In this document: positions 15,369 through 20,293 of the stretch, piece after piece
How the letters are laid out: every line of letters starts with the position of its first letter
Position numbering within the stretch: position 1 is the stretch's first letter
Source of the DNA: a virus
Reading direction: 5' to 3' (one strand)
DNA: 20,293 nt
IMG/VR virus record: IMGVR_UViG_3300045952_000020
Span: 1 to 20,293 of that record
The notes under the pieces: generated by a model
Told to the model about the DNA's origin: nothing
Seen by the model: only the letters and a program-made list of their open reading frames with translations
Database searches by the model: none
Position numbers and translations under genes: made by a program

Positions 15369-17845
15369 TAAGCTGCCTCAACTAGTGGCTTCCACTTGTT
15401 CATTTCCATGTAGTTTTCCCCTACTTCAATCTCGGCAGGGATAACTAAATCTCTACGCGCCAAAGAAGCAGATGCAAAGCTGATAGGTCTTTCCATTTCT
15501 TCCTTGAGAATGGCAGCGAAATAATCCACTTCAGACACTGGGACCATGTATAAGAGTCCGTCGTGTGCTTCAAGTATGAGCCGTGCAAGTCTAGGTTCCC
15601 TAAGTCTAACTCGCAAGGCTGCACACTTAGTGTTATCACTGACACTTCTTTGAGGGATATACGAATATGCTTGTCGAAAAAGCTCATCGTCCCATCTCTC
15701 AAGAAATTGTCGTTTCCCACCACAAGGACTATCGATGCCATATGGTAGACCTGCTGTTAACGTGCGTTGATTTTCTTTAAGAAACTCTTGTATGCCCTTC
15801 TGGAAGATTCCACGTATCTTGGGTTGTCGGCGGTGAAAGATATTAAGGCCCGTCTCTGCGAATTGCTCATTGATTTGTATATCAATACCAAATTTTCGTG
15901 CATCTGTGTTAACAGAGATAGCTGCTCTCCGCTTAGAAGCCCCAAGATGTCCTGCATGGCGTAATGTTTTACCAACAAAGCGGACAGGGTGTTCGTATCC
16001 GAGAACTTTTTTGGAATAATCTTTTTCTGTCCCACCGAAAAACCAACTTGCGGTGAGCGCGTGGTAGTCGTGGTGGTCGATTTGATAGAGCGCGTCTTCG
16101 TCATCGGCTAATAAGAATACTACACGAGCCTCAGCTTGTGCAGAATCTCCTCCTACAAATAGATAACCTTTTTCTGGTTTATATTGTTTGCGAACATCCG
16201 CTCCAATATCACCATGTTTGGTGAATGTTTGGAACGGTATTCCCATTACCTTGTTTTTCTTCTTACCATTTACATCTCGTATTTCCACCGTCGGTCTGAT
16301 AGGTGGGTCTTGTTGTCCTGTAGATGTTCTACCTGTATCCAAACAAAGGAAGCAAGTAGTCTTCATCTTACCATCATAATCCGGCATAGCAGCTAGATAA
16401 TGATTGATAGTCTTATCTACTCTGCGCTTCAAGAGAATTATCTCAAGTGCGCGTCGCTGGACAACATCTAATTTCTTTGATGTTGCATTTAGAATTGCAG
16501 TGATTTCTTCTTCACCAGTTCCTTCACCTCGATTCGGAATCTTGTAGACATCATAAAGGAGAACAGCTACTTGCTTTGGTGAATTTACGTTTATTGTATC
16601 CCCAACCAAAGAATATAACTCATATCCCAATCGTTCAGTCCATGCGATATACTTTCTGAATAGGGCTTCCCGCACTTCATTGTCAATGTAAAGTCCTTCA
16701 TTCTCCACGCCTAAATAAAGGGAATGTAAATCCATCAAGAAGTTGTAATAGAACTTGGACACTCCAAATTCTTCGATGTCACGCTCCATCTTTATGTCAA
16801 TTTCTTTAGTGACACAAGAATCTCGCGCGCATCCTAGCATCAAATCTTCAGCAGAACCTTCATACATTCCCTCATTTTTATAGAAGGGTTCCTCTGTATA
16901 GATTGATGTATAGAAAGCTAATCCTTTAGGAAGCTCAGGACTAATTGCAAATCCTTTAAGCATCGTATCAGATTCAAGTCTAGGTTTGAATCCAATTCGA
17001 TTTAACTTGTCCTCGTCATACTTGTAGTTCTGTCCTACTACTCCCCATGTTTCATAGATGTAGTTCATAAGCAACCACATCTGAACTATTTCAGAATCCG
17101 AAATAGACATTAAGTTAGCTGTCTCTCCCTTATTCCAAAAGGGAACACAGATACCTTCCTTTTCAGTGAATGCAAATCCATTACAAAATGGAAGCATCTT
17201 ACCGCGCGCTTCAATATCATTTGCGGGTCTGGTTAAATGCTTATGGCGCTCAATAAAATCTTGAAGCTGACCTGCACTTTTACAGATTTGAAGGTTTCTA
17301 ATCGGACGATTAAGTTCCTTAAAGAAACTTTGAGTATGCGCGCGAGTGATATCGTGGAGAATTAATTGTCGATTCCAATACCCAATGAATTCTCCGGGTT
17401 CCCAAATATTTAATCCTCTCGGGTCATACGTAGCAACGACCTTACTACCAAGACCAGGCAAAATACTACCACGATAATCCCCAATACCATACTTACCTGT
17501 GGTAGCCCAAAGAGCAGTGTTACCGAGGGCAAGGATACAATTTGGTTCAAGAGATTTAATTTCAATGGCAAGATTACTAACTTGCTCATCCATATCAATG
17601 CCAGCATGGTTTGCTCGCACTAAGAATGGAATCTTTTTACCCTTCTTTGGAGAGGGTGGAACGTAATGTTTACAGACATATGTAAACCATACATCTGATG
17701 AATTAATACCAACTGTGCGAAGTAGTTCATAGAAAGCTCTCCAATTCTTAGTCGATTGAAACGAAGCTGTTTCACCAACAGATGGAGATTCACCTATGAT
17801 TACTAACCTACAGTGATTATTTCCGTGGCCCTTTACGTAATCCAT
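15368..17845 (-). CDS. UDG-like / 3'-5' exonuclease / family A DNA polymerase fusion
   Basis: 825 residues in three parts. Residues 1-165 look like a family 4-type uracil-DNA glycosylase: GESPSVGE (18-25), LALGNTAL (105-112) and VATYDPRG (137-144), where TYHP would be usual. The exonuclease part (about 205-350) has ND-IE (D210, E212), N273-D277 and D342. The polymerase part (about 365-825) has TGRTS (504-508), motif A GGDSAQAEAR with D567, motif B from R622 and K626 to G635, and motif C HDG at 761-763. The SQAEAR-like motif A points to a phage-type clade; SPO1-like phage polymerases are a known case of an N-terminal UDG-like domain. It replicates phage DNA; whether the UDG part is catalytic is unclear. 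ATG at 17845 overlaps the upstream gene by 29 bases. Confidence 0.85.
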   Translation of the reverse strand: MDYVKGHGNNHCRLVIIGESPSVGETASFQSTKNWRAFYELLRTVGINSSDVWFTYVCKHYVPPSPKKGKKIPFLVRANHAGIDMDEQVSNLAIEIKSLEPNCILALGNTALWATTGKYGIGDYRGSILPGLGSKVVATYDPRGLNIWEPGEFIGYWNRQLILHDITRAHTQSFFKELNRPIRNLQICKSAGQLQDFIERHKHLTRPANDIEARGKMLPFCNGFAFTEKEGICVPFWNKGETANLMSISDSEIVQMWLLMNYIYETWGVVGQNYKYDEDKLNRIGFKPRLESDTMLKGFAISPELPKGLAFYTSIYTEEPFYKNEGMYEGSAEDLMLGCARDSCVTKEIDIKMERDIEEFGVSKFYYNFLMDLHSLYLGVENEGLYIDNEVREALFRKYIAWTERLGYELYSLVGDTINVNSPKQVAVLLYDVYKIPNRGEGTGEEEITAILNATSKKLDVVQRRALEIILLKRRVDKTINHYLAAMPDYDGKMKTTCFLCLDTGRTSTGQQDPPIRPTVEIRDVNGKKKNKVMGIPFQTFTKHGDIGADVRKQYKPEKGYLFVGGDSAQAEARVVFLLADDEDALYQIDHHDYHALTASWFFGGTEKDYSKKVLGYEHPVRFVGKTLRHAGHLGASKRRAAISVNTDARKFGIDIQINEQFAETGLNIFHRRQPKIRGIFQKGIQEFLKENQRTLTAGLPYGIDSPCGGKRQFLERWDDELFRQAYSYIPQRSVSDNTKCAALRVRLREPRLARLILEAHDGLLYMVPVSEVDYFAAILKEEMERPISFASASLARRDLVIPAEIEVGENYMEMNKWKPLVEAA

Positions 17846-18017
17846 CTACGTATTCCGCGAGGTTAAATGATTTTGTTAAGTCGATTACCACATCAGCTTC
17901 GCTAATAATCGCACTTATCCTACGTTCAGCCATTGGGCTGGACTTAGGAAGAAGATTTGCTAATCTTTTTACTGTTTCTGCATGTTCAATGATGCTATCC
18001 AGTTTGTTCTTGTTCAT
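17817..18017 (-). CDS. Hypothetical small helical protein (66 aa)
   Basis: I choose ATG at 18017, with GAGG seven bases upstream (GAGGCGTATAATG); the frame is open to 18068 but that would overlap the cold-shock gene much further. The product starts MNKNKLDSIIEHAETVKRL and appears to be two helices joined by a Pro/Ser turn (LPKSSP), with a basic end GPRK. No family is recognised. It overlaps the cold-shock gene by 23 bases and the polymerase by 29, so it is translationally linked to both. Confidence 0.45.
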   Translation of the reverse strand: MNKNKLDSIIEHAETVKRLANLLPKSSPMAERRISAIISEADVVIDLTKSFNLAEYVDGLRKGPRK

Positions 18018-18249
18018 TATACGCCTCAATATTAATAGCCTTCCAGCCCTTCTCGCGCTTAAGAGCATTGAATTTTACAACATCATTCTTTTGCAGAGTT
18101 TTGAAATTCAGATTATTGTGAAGTCCAGTCCAATGGAAATAGACTTTACTGAATTCAATCTCATGCGAATTAATATATCCCCAACCCTTCGGATGTAGGT
18201 AAATTATCTTTCCGGTTATGGCTTTCTTATACTCTTTCTGCTGTTCCAT
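17995..18249 (-). CDS. Cold-shock-domain nucleic-acid-binding protein
   Basis: 84 residues. The sequence from about 11 to 76 fits a single cold-shock domain (OB fold): G-KIIYLHP, then KGWGYI (21-26) in the RNP1 place, VYFHW (36-40) in the RNP2 place, FKTLQKNDVVKF (49-60) and a final strand KGWKAINIEAY. Cold-shock proteins bind single-stranded RNA or DNA, melt structure and can act as RNA chaperones or antiterminators. The phage copy is diverged from the host type (KGFGFI, VFVHF) but keeps the aromatic residues expected for base stacking. It lies between the acidic gene and the polymerase, so a role in replication or in reading structured phage RNA is plausible. AGGT ribosome binding site 8 bases before ATG. 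Confidence 0.7.
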   Translation of the reverse strand: MEQQKEYKKAITGKIIYLHPKGWGYINSHEIEFSKVYFHWTGLHNNLNFKTLQKNDVVKFNALKREKGWKAINIEAYNEQEQTG

Positions 18250-18303
18250 CTTGATTTACCTATGCGCGTGATATCGTATGCGCGCCCCACGTTTTTCCGT
18301 TAA

Positions 18304-18453
18304 TTACTCGGTTGACTCGGATTCATCATCCTCGTCATCATCGTCATCGTCTTCATCGGTAGCGTCGATTTCCTCTGGTGTATCCTCATCTTCAACAGCA
18401 TCAGAGGAATCATCATCAGGGTCCACGTATTCCTTATCCTTGGGGTCAGTCAT
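18304..18453 (-). CDS. Hyperacidic mini-protein (49 aa)
   Basis: Read directly from the - strand: ATG at 18453 to TAA at 18306-18304, 49 residues. More than half of them are Asp or Glu, including a run of six Asp at about residues 35-40, with only two Lys (both near the start) and no Arg. The ribosome binding site AAGGAG lies eight to nine bases before ATG, stronger than that of most neighbours, which supports translation. It is 32 bases after the stop of the ssDNA-binding candidate, in a different frame. Possible roles are a DNA mimic, an electrostatic partner of DNA-binding proteins, or an acidic tail acting in trans; none is shown. Confidence 0.6.
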   Translation of the reverse strand: MTDPKDKEYVDPDDDSSDAVEDEDTPEEIDATDEDDDDDDEDDESESTE

Positions 18454-18485
18454 TTTGCTATCTCCTTTTCAGACTTGTTAATTAA

Positions 18486-18890
18486 CTACCCCTGATTGGG
18501 ATAGCGGTAACGGTGATTAACCCTGTTGATGAGACGCCCTTGCCACTCAGAGTTTTCGATAAGCATATCGACTTCCTTACCCTTAGTGGCTTCCAAATCG
18601 TAACGTTCATTCGGAGTGAGTTTTGCATCAGGACCAATGAGAGCCTTGAAAAGACCCTGCATAAATCCCGGTGCTTTGCTGTTAAAGTTCCATACAATAA
18701 CAGCACCCGCGAAATCAACAGCACCATCGTTAGCGTTACAGATAACAGTTCCTTCCATAACGTAGTTGATGGACTGCTTATCCTTACTTTCCTGTGGTGT
18801 CACGTCATCGATTCTGACGCGATACCAATCAGGAGAAACAAGAATCCCACGGGCTAAGTCTCTTTCCGAAAATTGAACGTGAATCGCCAT
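18486..18890 (-). CDS. DUF669-like single-stranded DNA-binding protein candidate
   Basis: 134 residues. The pattern GILVSPDWYRVRIDDV, then SKDKQSINYVMEGTV, FKALIG, and a late KGKEVDMLIENSEWQGRLINRVNHRYRYP resembles phage DUF669-type proteins, which are considered ssDNA-binding proteins with an OB-like fold. The Trp and Tyr residues in the strands would suit base stacking. Unlike many SSBs, it ends in a neutral to basic tail (YRYPNQG) without acidic residues. It is the first gene after the structured intergenic region, with AGGAT about nine bases before ATG. It lies next to a Sak4-like ATPase and upstream of the polymerase, which fits a replication/recombination role. The family call is by eye and moderate. 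Confidence 0.5.
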   Translation of the reverse strand: MAIHVQFSERDLARGILVSPDWYRVRIDDVTPQESKDKQSINYVMEGTVICNANDGAVDFAGAVIVWNFNSKAPGFMQGLFKALIGPDAKLTPNERYDLEATKGKEVDMLIENSEWQGRLINRVNHRYRYPNQG

Positions 18891-18924
18891 TTTTCTATCC
18901 TCACTTGTGTGGTTGTGGTTGTTG

Positions 18925-18968
18925 GTTAATTTTCCCCTACACTATATGGCACAGCGGTAGGGGTTAAC
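18925..18968. promoter_or_regulatory. Interrupted dyad around a possible - strand -10 box
   Basis: CCCCTAC (18934-18940) and GTAGGGG (18957-18963) are perfect inverted repeats. They extend to GTTAA (18925-18929) and TTAAC (18964-18968), with a TTTT insertion in the left arm. Read on the - strand, TATAGT (18946-18941) between the arms could be a -10 box, with TTAACC about 15 bases upstream as a weak -35. The arms could therefore be an operator for the downstream ssDNA-binding candidate gene, or an mRNA hairpin. Promoter activity is inference and the spacing is short. Confidence 0.35.
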
Positions 18969-18978
18969 TGCCGTTCTA

Positions 18979-19014
18979 GGTATTCACTCCTTTTACGTGA
19001 TGCAAAAGGATACC
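18979..19014. repeat. Bulged hairpin downstream of the Acb2-like gene
   Basis: TCCTTTT (18988-18994) pairs perfectly with AAAAGGA (19004-19010) around a 9-base loop. The outer GGTA (18979-18982) pairs with TACC (19011-19014), leaving a 5-base bulge (TTCAC) in the left arm. It starts 12 bases after the stop of the Acb2-like gene on the - strand. No T-run follows, so it is not a classical terminator; a processing site, attenuator or protein-binding site is possible. Confidence 0.45.
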
Positions 19015-19025
19015 CGAGCCAATCC

Positions 19026-19250
19026 TTATTCCTCAATAGGATACTCAGAACTAATGAGGACATTAATCTGCATCATAGACTCATGCAATCTACGAATAGC
19101 AAGAGTCCTTTCAGCAGAAGGTTTAACACCATTCATGATATCGAAGGCAAGTTTCTTATACTTGTCTCGAAAAATTTTCATTCTAAGTTTGCCATCAGCA
19201 TCTAACTGATGACTAGAGAATAGAGATTCTATTTCCTCGAATGACATCAT
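19026..19250 (-). CDS. Acb2-family anti-CBASS cyclic-nucleotide sponge (probable)
   Basis: 74 residues, a helical hairpin without cysteines. The order I-E-S-LF-S-S-H (7-14), a basic helix with R23, K25 and R28, then KPSAERTLAIRRLHESMMQIN (43-63) matches by eye the small phage family typified by Acb2, whose common form ends in a P-S-x-E-R, LA, L-x-E-x-x-M-x-x-N pattern. Acb2 proteins assemble as hexamers and sequester cyclic di- and trinucleotides, which blocks CBASS and related signalling defences. The usual aromatic residue before the early His (FxYH) is Ser here, so ligand choice may differ. The start overlaps the Sak4-like ATPase stop (ATGA). Family call is by motif only; the anti-defence role is inferred from it. 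Confidence 0.6.
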   Translation of the reverse strand: MMSFEEIESLFSSHQLDADGKLRMKIFRDKYKKLAFDIMNGVKPSAERTLAIRRLHESMMQINVLISSEYPIEE

Positions 19251-20080
19251 ACTTTCACCACCTGAATATTCTGACCTTTAATCTTGTCAATCGCAGGCTT
19301 GAGGAAATCTGTGTATAGTGGTTTGTCATCGAATGTGATGCGTGTTGGCAGGTCTAAACTTGTGCGCGCAAAATCATCGCCGGTATTCTCAGTGATAAGA
19401 GAATACTGACCCGGCACAGATGCGCTAATTGATTTGATGATATCGAAGTGATAAACTTCTGAACAATAACCGGGCATCTTTGCAGCAGTTCGTTTGCCAG
19501 CAGTTACAATTGTTCGAGAAGTGGAAGTCTTACCTTGACTATCTTTATTGGTGACTTCCATTACGTGGGCTATGATGATAACATTCAACTTGTGATAAGA
19601 TTGAATGTCTTTGAGGAGGGCTATCATTTCATTTGCTGCTGAAGTTTCAGCATTATAATCTTCAAGTTCATTTACTGGAATGCCCGCAATAAATCTACCG
19701 GCTGCGGCACCAGAACCTCTAGTTACGCCGCCCTTAGCTTTCAAAGTTTGGCGTAACGTCATATCCATAGCAGAAGTAAAACTATCAACGATGATAGTCT
19801 CATACTTCCGCCCATCTGGATGCTTACACGTAGTAGTAAAGAGTTCTAATTTCTTACGAGCACCTTCCCAATCTGCATAGGTATCGTATACTACATCTTT
19901 GGGATTGATACCCCATTTGAGCATGGGAACTACCAATGAACCAAGTTGCATTTTTGCATCCCAATCAAACCAATATTGAGGTTTAGGATAACTCAGAGCT
20001 TGCGTAGATTTTCGCGTGCCCGGTTCACCCTTAAACATATAGAACTGATATGTTGGGTCAAACGTTTCAAGTGTTGGCAT
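19247..20080 (-). CDS. Sak4-like RecA-superfamily ATPase
   Basis: 277 residues. Walker A GEPGTRKS (18-25) follows a short N-terminal strand, and IIVDS (96-100) with D99 is Walker B. The strand VIIIAHV ending with H172 sits where RecA-like phage ATPases have their sensor residue. A loop rich in Gly, Ala and Arg (117-130) and a second polar loop (177-198) could contact DNA. The size, the DWDAK segment after Walker A and the neighbours (small gene upstream, ssDNA-binding candidate nearby) fit the Sak4/AAA_24 group of phage recombination ATPases, which cooperate with SSB in strand annealing or exchange. ATG at 20080 overlaps the preceding gene by 14 bases; the ribosome binding site (CAGGTT) is weak, so coupling is likely. 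Confidence 0.7.
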   Translation of the reverse strand: MPTLETFDPTYQFYMFKGEPGTRKSTQALSYPKPQYWFDWDAKMQLGSLVVPMLKWGINPKDVVYDTYADWEGARKKLELFTTTCKHPDGRKYETIIVDSFTSAMDMTLRQTLKAKGGVTRGSGAAAGRFIAGIPVNELEDYNAETSAANEMIALLKDIQSYHKLNVIIIAHVMEVTNKDSQGKTSTSRTIVTAGKRTAAKMPGYCSEVYHFDIIKSISASVPGQYSLITENTGDDFARTSLDLPTRITFDDKPLYTDFLKPAIDKIKGQNIQVVKV

Positions 20081-20279
20081 TTTTGTGAACCTGCGTTGCT
20101 ACTTCATCATACTTCTGAAAATAATTCTCAAAAGTTGAAGTTAGCTTTCTTTTATTTTCCATATCTGCTGCTCGATAAAGCCTTGCCAACTGCTGAATAA
20201 AATTTCCTCCATACTTTTCCATTGCTTCGAGAATTTCCCATTCAGGATTTAAATATTGTCCCATCATAACATCTTCCAT
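20067..20279 (-). CDS. Small conserved-looking phage protein (70 aa)
   Basis: 70 residues, mostly helical. The core GGNFIQQLARLYRAADMENKR followed by TFENYFQKY resembles a small protein often present in early regions of phages (pattern G-x-F-x-x-x-L-A-x-x-x-x-x-A-D-x-x-N, then F-x-x-Y-F-x-x-Y). I know of no established function. It is the first complete gene of the - strand block in this window and overlaps the Sak4-like gene by 14 bases. The start may be ATG 20279 or ATG 20267, since neither has a strong ribosome binding site. An ATGTGA just upstream suggests another gene continues beyond the window edge. Confidence 0.5.
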   Translation of the reverse strand: MEDVMMGQYLNPEWEILEAMEKYGGNFIQQLARLYRAADMENKRKLTSTFENYFQKYDEVATQVHKNANT

Positions 20280-20293
20280 TCTCGTTTCACATT

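Noticed and set aside
15757-16104. 115-residue frame and a neighbouring 98-residue frame (15445-15741) on the - strand
   Set aside because: Both are out of frame within the polymerase gene, whose motifs A, B and C are read in the other frame. They have low-complexity starts and no family match.
18278-18481. Ser-rich 67-residue frame on the + strand
   Set aside because: It is the antisense shadow of the Asp-codon run in the acidic gene (GAT/GAC reads as Ser on the other strand). The - strand frame has a strong ribosome binding site.
18513-18857. 114-residue frame on the + strand
   Set aside because: Antisense to the ssDNA-binding candidate, without a ribosome binding site or neighbours on the + strand.
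18940-19020. Possible tRNA in the structured intergenic region
   Set aside because: The hairpins suggested a tRNA, but there is no T-arm consensus (GGTTCAANNCC) and no 7-base acceptor stem on either strand.
1-20293. CRISPR arrays, insertion sequences, integrase or attachment sites
   Set aside because: No regularly spaced repeats, transposase motifs or integrase motifs were seen on either strand.

Overview
The window looks like part of a tailed double-stranded DNA bacteriophage genome, probably podovirus-like and known mainly from uncultured relatives. I infer this from the two-module layout, the near absence of intergenic space, the start/stop overlaps (TAATG, ATGA), the phage virion proteins on one strand and the phage replication genes on the other. 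Base composition is moderately AT-rich (about 40% GC by eye). The host cannot be named; strong GGAG-type ribosome binding sites indicate a bacterium. Terminase, portal and major capsid genes are not seen and probably lie upstream of position 1.

Left module, + strand, 1-12625: virion genes. In order these are a 5'-truncated neck/tail stabilisation-type protein, four small to mid-size structural proteins and a repeat-bearing tail fibre, a virion-associated glycoside-hydrolase-like protein with a Pro-Glu linker, two Gln/Asn-rich internal or ejection-type proteins, and a 1008-residue protein with an LPD38-like region. Most of these genes are translationally coupled.

Right module, - strand, 20279-12622 (transcribed right to left): replication and accessory genes. 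These are a small conserved-looking protein, a Sak4/RecA-like ATPase, a probable Acb2-family anti-CBASS cyclic-nucleotide sponge, a 135-base intergenic region with two interrupted dyads, a DUF669-like ssDNA-binding candidate, a 49-residue hyperacidic protein, a cold-shock-domain protein, and a small helical protein. Then come a uracil-DNA-glycosylase-like/exonuclease/family-A polymerase fusion, a small protein, a DUF3987-like ATPase, a zinc ribbon, and finally a basic protein, an exported protein and a three-helix membrane protein.

The ATPases, ssDNA-binding candidate and polymerase form a coherent replication/recombination set. The last two - strand genes could serve lysis or envelope functions, but that is inference. 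The two modules converge on interlocking stop codons at 12622-12625, with no spacer and no recognisable terminator. A long hairpin is embedded in the first convergent - strand gene. The observations most worth following up are the Acb2-like gene, the divergent active-site motifs of the UDG-polymerase fusion, the acidic mini-gene behind the ssDNA-binding candidate, and the structured intergenic region.
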